This document shows, piece after piece, positions 1 to 9,486 of a stretch of DNA of 64,000 nucleotides; positions within the stretch are counted from its first letter, which is position 1; each line of letters starts with the position of its first letter. The notes below the pieces were generated by a model. That model was given only the letters and a program-made list of their open reading frames with translations, did no database searches and was not told the DNA's origin. Source of the stretch: JAPOUP01 sp965203255 (lineage in GTDB: Bacteria > Pseudomonadota > Alphaproteobacteria > Rhodobacterales > Rhodobacteraceae). The stretch lies in contig OZ241882.1 of NCBI GenBank assembly GCA_965203255.1, forward strand, positions 248,001-312,000, given 5' to 3'. The position numbers and the translations under genes are program-made.

Positions 1-1
1 C

Positions 2-580
2 GAATCCGAAAGAGAGACTCTTCCGCCCCATATCTCCAACGAGGACATTGCACCTTGGACTGGAAAGCTGTTGACCGATGATCTGAAGGCAACCGAAATT
101 GATGGTCGCACGTTCAAGAAAAACGACGTTCTGTTCAACAAACTCCGTCCATATCTCGCCAAGGTCTATCACGCTAAATTCGATGGGGTGAGTTCAGGAG
201 AACTGCTCTGTCTGCGGGCCAAACGAGCCGTCGAATCCCGTTTCCTGTTCTACGTGCTCGTATCGAAGTGCCTCATTGACGCCGTCAATGCTCAATCCTT
301 CGGGGCCACGATACCCCGTGCGGATTGGGGAATAGTTGGGCACCAGCCGCTACCCCTTCCACCTCTCGCCACCCAGCGCCGCATCGCCGCGTTCCTCGAC
401 CGCGAGACCGCCCGCATCGATACACTCAGGGAGAGGACCCTCGCCTCGGTCGACCGCCTGGGAGAATACCGCTCCGCCCTGATAACCGCCGCCGTCACGG
501 GCCAGATCGACGTGGCGACCTGGGGAGAGGATGGGCGAACCGGCCGCCGAACGCACTCGAACCTGGAGGGTCGCGTATGA
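2..580 (+). CDS. hsdS: Type I restriction-modification specificity subunit HsdS (5'-truncated by window edge)
   Basis: The reading frame is open from the first bases and stops at 578-580, so only the C-terminal ~192 residues are in the window. They include a target-recognition-domain end (NKLRPYLAKVY, then SSGELLCLR) and the conserved-region signature around LPLPPLATQRRIAAFLDRETARID, which forms the coiled-coil spacer that sets the distance between half-sites in HsdS proteins. HsdS gives sequence specificity to the HsdM/HsdR complex. Its TGA overlaps the ATG of the next gene (ATGA), so the two are translationally coupled. hsdM presumably lies upstream outside the window. The family call is firm; the target sequence cannot be read. 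Confidence 0.9.
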   Translation, partial: ESERETLPPHISNEDIAPWTGKLLTDDLKATEIDGRTFKKNDVLFNKLRPYLAKVYHAKFDGVSSGELLCLRAKRAVESRFLFYVLVSKCLIDAVNAQSFGATIPRADWGIVGHQPLPLPPLATQRRIAAFLDRETARIDTLRERTLASVDRLGEYRSALITAAVTGQIDVATWGEDGRTGRRTHSNLEGRV

Positions 581-3570
581 CCGTTTCCGCCAATAAGCTC
601 CATCAGGAGTATGTACTTCAGAACCACATCGTTGAGCTGCTAGTCGCTGGCGAAGGCTACGAGCCGCGCGACCCCGTGACCGATTACGACCGCGCCCTCG
701 CGATGGACAGGGATCTTGTGCTGCGTTTTGTGCAGAAATCGCAGCCGGACGCATGGGACAGACTTTACAGGCAACAGAAAGGCAATGCCGAGGAGTATTT
801 CCTCAAACAGTTGGAACGGAACCTGAACATCAGGGAACGCGGGCTGCTCGATGTGCTCCGTAACGGTATCACGATCATACCCAATATCAGATTCCAGCTC
901 TGCTTTCCCCGTCCAGCGAGCGCTCTGGTTCCTGAACGCATCCGTGAATACGACGCCAACATCCTCTCGGTCATGAAGGAGGTCGAATACAGCACCCGGC
1001 ACGGCAACCGGATCGACGTGGTGCTTTTCCTGAACGGCCTGCCCGTCGTGACAATGGAGGTCAAGAACGTCCTGACCGGTACGACTTTCCGCCACGCCGA
1101 GCGGCAGTACCGAACCGACCGCTCCCCGGCCGGCGAGCCTCTCCTGACCTTCAGGCGCGGTGCGCTCGTCCATTTCGCGCTCGACGGGGACAACGTCTCG
1201 ATGACGACGCGGCTCATGAATGGCCGGACCCGTTTCCTGCCATTCAACCGGGGACGTGACGGGGGAGCCGGCAATGCGGATATCCCTGACGAGCAACGCA
1301 TCGCCTACCTCTACAGGGCTGGCCCGTGGGGCGAGGCGGTCCTGTCCCGTCCGGTGCTCCTCGACGTCATCGGGGGGTTCATGCACCTTGAGGGCCGCGG
1401 CCGGAAAGTGGCGATGATCTTCCCGCGCTACCACCAGCTCGACGCGGTCCGCAGGATCATGGCCCATGCTAGGGAGCACGGCACCGGCTCGAACTATCTG
1501 GTCCAGCACTCGGCCGGCTCCGGGAAATCGAACACCATCGCCTGGCTGGCGCACCACGCGATCAACCTGCATGACGCCGGGGACCGGGCGGTCTTCGACA
1601 CCGCGATCATCGTCACCGACCGCGTTGTCCTCGACAGGCAGCTCCAGGAAACGGTGACGCAGTTCGAGCAGACCGCCGGTGTGGTGAAGAGGATCGACGG
1701 CACGTCGCGCCAGCTGAAGGAGGCCATCGCAAGTGGCGCCCGGATCATCGTAACCACTATCCAGAAGTTCTCCACCGATCATCTGGCCGAGCTGTCGGGA
1801 CAGGGACACCGCACCTTCGCCGTCATCGTCGACGAGGCCCATTCGAGCCAGTCGGGCAGGAGTGCGCAGGCCATGACGGACGCCCTGACCCGGGAGGCCG
1901 CCTCAAGCGACGATATCGAGGATCTGATCGCCGCGTACCAGAAGTCGCGCGGGCCGCAGGCGAACATCAGTTTCCTTGCCTTCACCGCAACGCCGCGCAA
2001 CGTTACCCTTGAACGCTTTGGTGTGACAGGCGAGGACGAGCTTCCGCAACCGTTCCACCTATACTCCATGCGTCAGGCGATCGAGGAGAAATTCATTCTC
2101 GACGTGCTACGGAACTGCATGACCTACGAGGCGTACTACCAACTGGAAAAGGCGATCGCGGATGATCCGGAACTGTACAGGCGAAGGGGCCAGCGGGCGG
2201 TTGCCCGGCACGCGAGCCTGCACCCGACGGCCATCGGCCAGAAGGTCGGGATCATCGTCGAGCATTTCCGCCGCCACGTCATGCACGAATTGGACGGACA
2301 GGCGAAGGCGATGGTCGTCACCCGGAGCCGCGAACATGCGCTCAGGTACTTCCTCGCCGTGAAGGAGTACTTCACGGACCACGGCTACGACGACATGAAC
2401 GCGCTCGTCGCCTTCTCCGGCGATCTCGACCTTGATGGCGGGTCTGTCTCGGAGGTGACCCTCAACGGCTTCGCCGAGACCGAGCTTCCCGGACGCTTCG
2501 ATGGCTTCACGCCGGCCGGGACGCCGTATCCCAAGACCTATCACCTCCTGATCGTGGCCGAGAAATACCAGACGGGCTTCGACCAGCCCAAGCTCTGCGC
2601 CATGTACGTCGATCGAAAGCTTTCCGGTCTCCAGGCTGTGCAAACGCTCTCCCGGCTGAACAGGACCCATACCGGCAAGGAGCGAACGTTCATCCTTGAT
2701 TTCCAGAACACCATCGAGGACATCCAGGAAGCCTTCAGGCCCTATTACGAGGCAACCGCCGTCGAGGCGATGTCCGATCCCAACCAGATATATGATCTGG
2801 AAAGGCGGCTTTTCGCTTCCGGATATCTCGACAGGGACGAGGTCGAGCGCTTCGCGCAGGCCTTTTTCGGGGGAGCGCTCCGCGCCGCCGACCGCCCGCG
2901 CCTCGAGGGGCTCGTCCGGGAGGCGGTCCACCGGTTCGAAGCCGACGATGACGAAGGTCGGCAGGAGGAGTTCCGCCAGCTCCTGAGAAGCTACGGCCGC
3001 TTCTACGCCTTCATCGCTCAGATCGTCTCATTGGAGGACACGGAACTCGAGAAGCTGGCCAGCTACGGCGGCTGGCTGTCCCGTCTGCTGCCGAACCGCG
3101 AGATTCCACCCTCTATCGAGGTCACGGAGGACATGCTCAACCTGCAGGCGTTCAGGGTCGACCGGAAGGAGGAGGGAAGCGCCTCCCTGTCCGCTGGTGA
3201 CACGGAAGGGCTTGATCCCATCAGCGCGTTCGGCGCGAAGCCCTACACGGAGGACGAGAGAAGGGATCTGTCGGAGCTCGTGCAGGCGTTCAACGAACGA
3301 CACGGCACGCGGTTCACCGAGGCCGACATGATCCGCTTCGAACAGGTCAACGATGAAATTCTTGATGACGGGCTATCCGAAATGCTGCGTAGGAATCCCC
3401 CGGATGTGGTGTACTCGGCGTTCTCGGAGGCGTTCCTGCAGGGAGTGATCCGCATGTTCCAGCGCGACAACGAGATGCGGAACATCGTACTGTCGGATCA
3501 GGAAGCGCGCGAGAAGGCGACACACCACTTCTTCAACCGCGCGTTGCGGCAGGTCCGGAAAGCCGCTTGA
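577..3570 (+). CDS. hsdR: Type I restriction endonuclease subunit R (HsdR)
   Basis: 997-residue motor/nuclease subunit of a type I R-M system. The start is ATG 577, overlapping the hsdS stop by 4 bp and preceded by GGAGGG at 565-570; longer readings upstream run through hsdS in another frame. The N-terminal PD-(D/E)XK nuclease is visible (RIDVVLFLNGLPVVTMEVKN, about residues 145-163). It is followed by SF2 helicase motifs: Walker A GSGKSNT (~315), DEAH in VDEAHSSQSG (~418) and motif III FTATPR (~468), then YQTGFDQPKL and QTLSRLNRT further on. Length is normal for HsdR and there is no internal frameshift. With HsdS/HsdM it would cut unmodified DNA after ATP-driven translocation. It appears functional. 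Confidence 0.95.
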   Translation: MTVSANKLHQEYVLQNHIVELLVAGEGYEPRDPVTDYDRALAMDRDLVLRFVQKSQPDAWDRLYRQQKGNAEEYFLKQLERNLNIRERGLLDVLRNGITIIPNIRFQLCFPRPASALVPERIREYDANILSVMKEVEYSTRHGNRIDVVLFLNGLPVVTMEVKNVLTGTTFRHAERQYRTDRSPAGEPLLTFRRGALVHFALDGDNVSMTTRLMNGRTRFLPFNRGRDGGAGNADIPDEQRIAYLYRAGPWGEAVLSRPVLLDVIGGFMHLEGRGRKVAMIFPRYHQLDAVRRIMAHAREHGTGSNYLVQHSAGSGKSNTIAWLAHHAINLHDAGDRAVFDTAIIVTDRVVLDRQLQETVTQFEQTAGVVKRIDGTSRQLKEAIASGARIIVTTIQKFSTDHLAELSGQGHRTFAVIVDEAHSSQSGRSAQAMTDALTREAASSDDIEDLIAAYQKSRGPQANISFLAFTATPRNVTLERFGVTGEDELPQPFHLYSMRQAIEEKFILDVLRNCMTYEAYYQLEKAIADDPELYRRRGQRAVARHASLHPTAIGQKVGIIVEHFRRHVMHELDGQAKAMVVTRSREHALRYFLAVKEYFTDHGYDDMNALVAFSGDLDLDGGSVSEVTLNGFAETELPGRFDGFTPAGTPYPKTYHLLIVAEKYQTGFDQPKLCAMYVDRKLSGLQAVQTLSRLNRTHTGKERTFILDFQNTIEDIQEAFRPYYEATAVEAMSDPNQIYDLERRLFASGYLDRDEVERFAQAFFGGALRAADRPRLEGLVREAVHRFEADDDEGRQEEFRQLLRSYGRFYAFIAQIVSLEDTELEKLASYGGWLSRLLPNREIPPSIEVTEDMLNLQAFRVDRKEEGSASLSAGDTEGLDPISAFGAKPYTEDERRDLSELVQAFNERHGTRFTEADMIRFEQVNDEILDDGLSEMLRRNPPDVVYSAFSEAFLQGVIRMFQRDNEMRNIVLSDQEAREKATHHFFNRALRQVRKAA

Positions 3571-3785
3571 CCTCAGCCCATTCCGTTATCACCGGCTGCG
3601 GCTGTCTGGACTTGGCACTCTATTGCACAGGTGTAGCCGGACTTATGTGGATCATGAAGTACACTTCGGAAAGCACTCAAAGAGACTTTCATATCCGACA
3701 CACATAGTGAAGCATCTTGCCTGTCGCTTGGAAAATCGCCTTGGCAAAGGATAGCTGACAGGTGACTGACAAAAGCGGTTGGTCG
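3571..3785. other. Intergenic, no gene seen
   Basis: 215 bp between the convergent hsdR and DUF3553 genes. I see no recognisable gene. A 6-bp inverted repeat (CCGGCT/AGCCGG, ~40 bp apart, starting near 3591) is too weak to call a terminator. Confidence 0.4.
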
Positions 3786-3986
3786 TCAAGGTTCGTACAC
3801 CGGCGTGAGCGCCACTCTCCGCCCATCAATGACAACTTTTCCAGCATGCTCAAAGTTCACCGTCACTCGCCATCCGATATTGGACTGCACCTGACCCAAT
3901 CCCCAATCGGGTTTGGTCGGATGACTTACAAACATACCAGGCTCGAGCATCGCATTGAGATCTTCCAGTTTCGCCTCCCCTATCAA
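3786..3986 (-). CDS. DUF3553 domain small protein
   Basis: 66 residues, nearly all DUF3553: the PGMFVSHPTKPDWGLGQVQS stretch and VNFEHAGKVVIDG are characteristic. The fold is thought to be a small SH3-like barrel of the kind found at the end of some UvrD/CarD-like proteins; no enzymatic role is known for the stand-alone version. It is common as a lone gene in Rhodobacteraceae. It lies downstream of proA on the same strand, 253 bp away, so it is probably transcribed separately. The family assignment is confident and the function unknown. Confidence 0.8.
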   Translation of the reverse strand: MIGEAKLEDLNAMLEPGMFVSHPTKPDWGLGQVQSNIGWRVTVNFEHAGKVVIDGRRVALTPVYEP

Positions 3987-4239
3987 TTTGGCATTGCATT
4001 GAACCGCACTTCATTTGGTCGGAGGCTCAGCGACCTCAGGAATTCAACGCGCCCTCAGGCATGATTCATCAAGCCGTTGCTCCTTCTGCAATCGAAAGCC
4101 CACAACACCAAAGCGAAATTCAGTAACGGAAGACTCTCTCGGATATTGCAGGCGCAGGAATATCGGATTCCCCTATCATCCTGCCTGCTCAGGAGTCTGG
4201 AAAGCCAGAAACCCTGAAAATGAAGCTGCCACCCACGTC

Positions 4240-5505
4240 TCAAGGTCGAACTGTGCCATCACCTGTCACTAGATACTTGAAGCTCGTCAACTGGGTCGCT
4301 CCAACTGGTCCGCGAGCATGCAGCTTGCCGGTGGCAATGCCGATCTCGGCCCCCATCCCAAACTCACCTCCATCGGCAAACTGGGTGGAAGAATTGCGCA
4401 TCAGGATGGCACTGTCCAAGCGCTCGAAGAATCGACCTGCTGCAGCGTCGTTCTCGGTAATAATGCAGTCAGTGTGGCCGGATCCAAATTGTCTAATGTG
4501 CGAGATGGCCTCATCAAGACTATCGACCTCTCTTGCCGCCATATCCATACTCAGATACTCCCGGCCCCAATCAGTCTGGGTTGCTGGAACAACGCCCTGA
4601 AAGATCTGGAGAGTCTTGTCGCCGTGGATCGTGACGCCCTTTTCGACCAACGCTTCGACAACGGACCTACGAAGGGACTCCGCAACGTCGCGGTGGATCA
4701 GTAGACATTCGGCGGCACCGCATATTCCAGTTCTTCGGGTCTTGGAATTCAGCACTACATCGACGGCCTTGCGTGGATCTGCGTCTCTGTCGAGGTAAAT
4801 GTGAACAATGCCTTCGAGATGGGCGAAGACAGGAACCCTGGCTTCCCGCTGCACGAGCCCTACGAGCCCCTTTCCGCCTCGAGGAACGATGACATCGATG
4901 AACGCAGTCATGGATAGCATTTCGCTCACGGCAGCCCTATCTCGTGTCGGCACTCGCTGGATTGCGCTTTCTGGCAAGCCGACGCTGCGGAGTCCTTCGA
5001 CAAGGCAGGCATGAATTGCACCCGAAGAATGGAAACTCTCGGAACCGCCGCGCAGGATCACCGCGTTTCCAGCCTTGAGGCAAAGTGCCCCTGCGTCTGC
5101 GGTCACATTTGGGCGACTTTCATAAATGACGCCAACGACTCCCAATGGAGTGCGCACCCGCTTGATGCCCAAACCGCTTGGCTGTTCCCACTCGCTCATC
5201 ACCTCCCCCACCGGGTCTGGAAGCGATGCCACGTCGAGAAGTCCTTCATGCATGGACTGAATTCGAGTCTCATTCAGCTTGAGTCGGTCCAACATCGCCT
5301 CGCTCAAACCCTTGTCCTGACCATAAGCCAAATCCAGTTCATTCGCTGCGATTATTTCAGCACTGTTCGCCTGTATGGATCCGGCCGCGGCCTTAAGGGC
5401 GGCAGCCTTTCTGTCAGCTGAAACATAGGCCAGCTCCGCCGCTGCCGCTTTGGCAGCTGCGCCCAATTCAACCATCATGGTTGAGATTTCGTCCAAGTCC
5501 TTCAT
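4240..5505 (-). CDS. proA: Gamma-glutamyl phosphate reductase (ProA)
   Basis: 421 residues, the usual length. It reduces gamma-glutamyl phosphate to glutamate-5-semialdehyde with NADPH, the second step of proline synthesis, in the cytosol. Aldehyde-dehydrogenase-fold hallmarks are visible: GVIYESRPNVTADAGALCLK, GNAVILRGGSE, and the catalytic cysteine in KTRRTGICGAAECL (about residue 265). The end has the typical SSTQFADGGEFGMGAEIGIA signature. It starts 10 bp after the proB stop, giving an obgE-proB-proA operon on the minus strand. Confidence 0.97.
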   Translation of the reverse strand: MKDLDEISTMMVELGAAAKAAAAELAYVSADRKAAALKAAAGSIQANSAEIIAANELDLAYGQDKGLSEAMLDRLKLNETRIQSMHEGLLDVASLPDPVGEVMSEWEQPSGLGIKRVRTPLGVVGVIYESRPNVTADAGALCLKAGNAVILRGGSESFHSSGAIHACLVEGLRSVGLPESAIQRVPTRDRAAVSEMLSMTAFIDVIVPRGGKGLVGLVQREARVPVFAHLEGIVHIYLDRDADPRKAVDVVLNSKTRRTGICGAAECLLIHRDVAESLRRSVVEALVEKGVTIHGDKTLQIFQGVVPATQTDWGREYLSMDMAAREVDSLDEAISHIRQFGSGHTDCIITENDAAAGRFFERLDSAILMRNSSTQFADGGEFGMGAEIGIATGKLHARGPVGATQLTSFKYLVTGDGTVRP

Positions 5506-5515
5506 CGCAATTCCA

Positions 5516-6619
5516 TCATATCGCCATATCGTCCCGATGCACTAGGGCCGCCCTACCGGGATAGCCCAGTATTGCCTCAATGTCACCTGATTGCTTCCCA
5601 ACGATTAGGGCCGCCTCGGAGCTGGTATAGCGTGACAGGCCTGTGCCAAATACTCGATCCGGCCCGATGATCCTCACTGGATCGCCTCGTTCAAACACAC
5701 CGGTGACCTTCGTTACTCCAGCAGGCAGGAGCGACTTACCTGTTTGCAGGGCATGCGCGGCACCTGCATCAATGATGATTTCGCCTTTCGGCTTCATCGC
5801 TGCAATCCAGCTTTTTCGCGCAGTCTGGGGATCGCCTTCAGCTGAAAACCAAGTTGCGGCGGCACCATTCGCGAGCTTGGTCAATGGGCGCATTCCAGTT
5901 CCCCTTGTTATAGCCATGCTGCAGCCGGCTCTTGTAGCCGTCCTTGCGGCCATCAGCTTGGTCTTCATCCCTCCCTTGGACAACCCTGTACCCTCATCAC
6001 CTGCCATCATTTCGATTTCAGGAGTTATTTCCTCTATGATATCAAATCTCTGCGCATTGGAGTTCACCCTTGGATCGTCGGAATAGAATCCATCAACGTC
6101 CGAGAGCAGGACTAAGGTGTCGGCTCCAACAGTGACGGCGATTTGGGCCGCAAGACGGTCATTGTCGCCAAATCGAATTTCGTCCGTCGCAACGGTGTCA
6201 TTCTCATTTACCACGGGCACAGTACCAAGCCGCAGGAGCTGTTCCAATGTAGCGCGGGAATTGAGATATCGTCGACGATTTTCACTGTCTTCCAGCGTAA
6301 GAAGCACCTGGGCCGCCTTTAGGCCGAATGGGGCCAGTGCTTCCTCGTATGCCCGAGCCAGCCGGATCTGTCCAACAGCCGCGGCTGCCTGCGACTGTTC
6401 CAGCGCCAACACACCATTCGGCAGACCAAGGGCTGAGCGGCCAAGGGAGATTGAGCCTGATGACACAAGAACCACATCCGCTCCCTGTCGCCTAAGTCTC
6501 GCAACATCATGAGCGAGACCTTTCAGCCAGTCGGCTCGAAGCGTTCCATTGATCTGGTCAACCAACAAAGCCGAACCAACCTTGACGACCATCCGCTTTG
6601 CGTCGCTCAGGGATGCCAT
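5516..6619 (-). CDS. proB: Glutamate 5-kinase (ProB)
   Basis: 367 residues; phosphorylates glutamate at the gamma-carboxylate, the first and normally proline-inhibited step of proline synthesis. The N-terminal amino-acid-kinase domain is clear: VVKVGSALLVD, VSSGSISLGRSALG, VNENDTVATDEIRFGDND and LLSDVDGFYSDDP. After about residue 275 comes a PUA domain (GEIIIDAGAAHALQTGKSLLPAGVT), as in full-length ProB. Its start overlaps the obgE end by 13 bp, implying translational coupling. Nothing is missing. Confidence 0.97.
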   Translation of the reverse strand: MASLSDAKRMVVKVGSALLVDQINGTLRADWLKGLAHDVARLRRQGADVVLVSSGSISLGRSALGLPNGVLALEQSQAAAAVGQIRLARAYEEALAPFGLKAAQVLLTLEDSENRRRYLNSRATLEQLLRLGTVPVVNENDTVATDEIRFGDNDRLAAQIAVTVGADTLVLLSDVDGFYSDDPRVNSNAQRFDIIEEITPEIEMMAGDEGTGLSKGGMKTKLMAARTATRAGCSMAITRGTGMRPLTKLANGAAATWFSAEGDPQTARKSWIAAMKPKGEIIIDAGAAHALQTGKSLLPAGVTKVTGVFERGDPVRIIGPDRVFGTGLSRYTSSEAALIVGKQSGDIEAILGYPGRAALVHRDDMAI

Positions 6620-7644
6620 GTTTCGTCGTTCGCCCCCTTACGCTCAGTCTCTGAAACGCGTGTTTTGATCTCTGCGAATAATGTGCGCAGCACCTGTGTC
6701 ACACCTTGACCGCTGACGGCGGACATTGCCAGCACCGGGCTGCCAACCTCCGATTCCAGGTCAGTGGCCCATTTTGCTGTCACATCATCGTCCAAGGCAT
6801 CAACTTTGTTCAGTACAGTCACACGGGGCTTGTTGGCCAGATTACCGCCGTAGGCAACAAGCTCCCTTATCACGGTTCGACAGTTCTCAACTGGATTGGT
6901 CGCTGTGCCATCAACGATATGCAGCAGAACCGAGCAACGCTCTACATGGCCGAGGAAACGGGCGCCAAGCCCCCTACCCTCGTGGGCACCTTCGATCAGA
7001 CCAGGAATGTCGGCCATGATGAATTCGGAACCATCAATTGAAATCGATCCCAAATTCGGGTGCATCGTGGTAAATGGATAGTCGGCAACTTTCGGTCGAG
7101 CATTCGAATTTGCAGACAGAAACGTTGATTTACCTGCGTTCGGAAGCCCCACCAGACCTGCATCCGCGATGAGCTTCAATCGCAGCCAGACGGTGCGCTC
7201 AATGCCTTGCTGTCCAGGGTTGGAGCGGCGCGGTGCTCGGTTAACGGAAGACTTATATCTGAGATTTCCGAAGCCACCGTTCCCCCCCTTTGCCAACAGA
7301 AACCGCTGCCCGACTTCTCTCAGGTCACCCAGGATAGTTTCCTGATCCTCCTCAAGGATCTCGGTTCCAGTCGGCACCTTCAGGACCACGTCAGCACCGT
7401 TCTTTCCAGTTCGTTGCCTGCCCATGCCACCCTGGCCATTTTTGGCGAAGAAGTGCTGCTGGTATCGAAAGTCAATCAACGTGTTGAGGCTGTCGATGGC
7501 TTCCACCCAGACGTCGCCGCCTTTTCCACCGTCGCCGCCATCGGGCCCTCCATATTCGATGAACTTTTCACGACGGAAAGACACACAACCAGCTCCGCCG
7601 GAGCCTGAACGAATGTAGACCTTAGCAAGATCAAGAAACTTCAT
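6607..7644 (-). CDS. obgE: Obg family GTPase (ObgE/CgtA)
   Basis: 345-residue ribosome-associated GTPase that acts in 50S maturation and stringent-type control. The glycine-rich Obg fold occupies residues 1-158 (GGPDGGDGGKGGDVW, GGNGGFGN). The G domain follows with G1 GLPNAGKST (~166-174), switch II DIPGLIEGAHEGRGLG and G4 LNKVD. The C-terminus is short, as in alphaproteobacterial Obg without a long acidic tail. It is first in the obgE-proB-proA run and lies 379 bp downstream of rpmA on the same strand, a common arrangement in this group. Confidence 0.97.
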   Translation of the reverse strand: MKFLDLAKVYIRSGSGGAGCVSFRREKFIEYGGPDGGDGGKGGDVWVEAIDSLNTLIDFRYQQHFFAKNGQGGMGRQRTGKNGADVVLKVPTGTEILEEDQETILGDLREVGQRFLLAKGGNGGFGNLRYKSSVNRAPRRSNPGQQGIERTVWLRLKLIADAGLVGLPNAGKSTFLSANSNARPKVADYPFTTMHPNLGSISIDGSEFIMADIPGLIEGAHEGRGLGARFLGHVERCSVLLHIVDGTATNPVENCRTVIRELVAYGGNLANKPRVTVLNKVDALDDDVTAKWATDLESEVGSPVLAMSAVSGQGVTQVLRTLFAEIKTRVSETERKGANDETWHP

Positions 7645-8023
7645 CGGAACTATTCACGCCAGCTTAGCGGATTGATTGATGTTTGACTTAAGGAGCCAAG
7701 TCGAATGCGAACCTTGGCGCTTGCCTTTTTAACAAGTCAACACAGGGCCTTAGCCCCTGCAGATTTTTGGTCGACAAGCTCTCGGCCAGTCAGACCAGAG
7801 GCCAGACTCACTCTACCGAGAATCCCTGTACCCCGACTTCAGTCAAGATCTCTTGACGTATGCCGGATTCGACCTTTCACCGGCAACTCTGATCGAACTG
7901 GCGGTCCGATATCATGTTTGAGGGTCAAACAATTGATTCCACTGCCGGAACAGGATCGTCCGGTATCAGGTCTTTCCTCAATACTTAACCGACCCATAAA
8001 CAGTGCGGAAGGGGATGGTTAGC
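7645..8023. other. Gap between rpmA and obgE, no gene seen
   Basis: 379 bp with no convincing coding sequence on either strand. In related genomes acetyltransferase genes often sit here; I could not recognise a remnant of one. Presumably it holds the obgE promoter, but I see no clear -35/-10 pair. Confidence 0.4.
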
Positions 8024-8284
8024 TTACTCCGCAGCGGGAAACACCGAGATGAAAGTGCGTCCCTTAAGACCTTTGTGGAACTTAACATGGCCCTCCACCT
8101 TCGCGAAAATGGTGTGATCCCTGCCGATACCAACGCCTTCGCCAGGCCACCATTTCGTACCGCGCTGCCGCACTATGATATTGCCCGGTATTGCGTGCTG
8201 ACCTCCGAAGAGTTTCACACCCAGGCGGCGACCCGCAGAGTCGCGGCCGTTCCGGCTCGAGCCTCCAGCTTTCTTGTGTGCCAT
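8024..8284 (-). CDS. rpmA: 50S ribosomal protein L27
   Basis: 86 residues covering the complete L27 sequence: MAHKKAGGSSRNGRDSAGRR at the N-terminus, KLFGGQHAIPGNIIVRQRGT, and GIGRDHTIFAKVEGHVKF. L27 is a large-subunit protein whose N-terminal tail reaches the peptidyl-transferase centre. The N-terminus has no cleavable extension of the Firmicutes type. It follows rplU after 26 bp, the universal rplU-rpmA operon, and shares the promoter upstream of rplU. Confidence 0.98.
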   Translation of the reverse strand: MAHKKAGGSSRNGRDSAGRRLGVKLFGGQHAIPGNIIVRQRGTKWWPGEGVGIGRDHTIFAKVEGHVKFHKGLKGRTFISVFPAAE

Positions 8285-8310
8285 CTGTCAAATCCTAACT
8301 TGGTGACCAG

Positions 8311-8994
8311 CTATTTGGCCTCTTCATCCCTGTCTTCCACTTCGCCACGACCTTCAGCGGCCTGCTCAGGCTGTTCGACAATGTCCGATCCCGCCGTGGC
8401 AGCGACTTCAGTGATCTGCGCATCCTCCTGCGATTCGCCGGTAGCCTCCGATGGCGGTTCGGTGATGCCAGCTTCCGCACCGGGTTCGCTCGCGTCTTGA
8501 ATGAGTTTGTCCTGTTCGGATGGATGTCCATTCCCATCTTCGACAGCAACATGTGTCGAACCTTCCGCCAAAGATTCCGCAGTGCTGTCCGTCAACAACA
8601 GTCTCTCAGAGCCCGCCAATTCGGCGAGGGCAGGATGCCGTGGAGCGGAACCGGCGCCAATTGCAGCCTTGATTCCTGATTCGGCCGCGCCTGACTCAAG
8701 AATTTCGGTAACCCGAAGAAGCGTCAGTTTCTGTCGATGACCCTTCGTGCGCTTGGATCCGTGCTTCCTTCGGCGTCTGACAAAGTGGATGACCTTCTTG
8801 CCTTTGATCTGATCGATCACCTGGGCCTGCACTGCTGCATCCTCAACGAACGGCTCACCAATCGTATCTCCGACCATCATGATTTCGTTGAACTGGACGG
8901 TCTCGCCGGCAACTGCAGCCAGTTTCTCGACCCTAAGGATATCGCCGCTGGCAACCTTGTACTGCTTACCGCCGGTCTTAAGAACCGCAAACAT
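8311..8994 (-). CDS. rplU: 50S ribosomal protein L21 with long acidic C-terminal extension
   Basis: ATG 8994 is chosen because MFAVLKTGGKQYKVASGD is the canonical L21 N-terminus; a longer in-frame reading upstream has no family support. Residues 1-102 are L21 (GETVQFNEIMMVGD, RRRRKHGSKRTKGHRQKLTLLRVTEI). The protein then continues for about 125 residues rich in Glu, Ala, Ser and Asp, ending EVEDRDEEAK, for 227 in total against ~103 in E. coli. Extended L21 proteins are known in Rhodobacteraceae; the extension is low-complexity and probably disordered. Confidence 0.95.
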   Translation of the reverse strand: MFAVLKTGGKQYKVASGDILRVEKLAAVAGETVQFNEIMMVGDTIGEPFVEDAAVQAQVIDQIKGKKVIHFVRRRRKHGSKRTKGHRQKLTLLRVTEILESGAAESGIKAAIGAGSAPRHPALAELAGSERLLLTDSTAESLAEGSTHVAVEDGNGHPSEQDKLIQDASEPGAEAGITEPPSEATGESQEDAQITEVAATAGSDIVEQPEQAAEGRGEVEDRDEEAK

Positions 8995-9486
8995 CCTCAA
9001 TCTCCATTCTCTTCCGCGTCCTTTGGTCCCTCTTGGCGAGGCGTTCCGGCACAAGACCACCGCGGACAGCGCGCCCTTAGGCGTCAAATCCAAATGTTCC
9101 GGCAACCATATGCCATGGTTCTTAACCGGATTGCGGCTTATCGGTGCGGGTCGTGCACAAGTCAAGTCCAATCTGCAAAATTCCGTAGATAATCCCTTCT
9201 GTCTCCTGGGAAAGCATCTCTTTGTTAGATGTACATGAGTATCAGAACCATCGCGTATTGAAGTTCACTCGAACATCGGCGTTTTTCCCTTTCGCAAACA
9301 CGTTCTGTACTATCGAATCACACGGATTGTATCCGGGTGATTCTGCGGAACTCGACAGCAATTCCCGTCAGGAATTCTTTTCTTTCATTATCAGTCTGTT
9401 GCGCGGGCGTCGCGAATTTTTTTTCGTGGACTTTCCGCGCCGGATCGGCCATTCCGCTGCAGAACAGGCAAAAGCCGAGCAGGAAA
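8995..9486. other. rplU upstream region and flank of transposase relic
   Basis: 492 bp. The part up to ~9165 is the rplU leader and promoter on the minus strand. From ~9166 to 9486 I see no gene; a run of eight T residues near 9418-9425 lies about 65 bp before the transposase start and may be near the element's end, but I could not identify terminal inverted repeats. Confidence 0.4.
9137..9165 (-). promoter_or_regulatory. Probable sigma-70-type promoter of rplU-rpmA
   Basis: On the minus strand TTGACT (9165-9160) and GATAAG (9142-9137) are separated by 17 bp, giving a near-consensus -35/-10 pair. It lies about 140 bp upstream of the rplU start and leaves a leader of ~135 nt. The assignment is by motif and position only. 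Confidence 0.55.

Noticed and set aside
640..2931. Long minus-strand frames within hsdR
   Set aside because: They are antisense to a complete HsdR with all motifs, and their composition is that of a complementary-strand shadow.
3591..3650. Possible terminator after hsdR (CCGGCT/AGCCGG)
   Set aside because: The stem is only 6 bp, the loop is ~40 nt and there is no T run.
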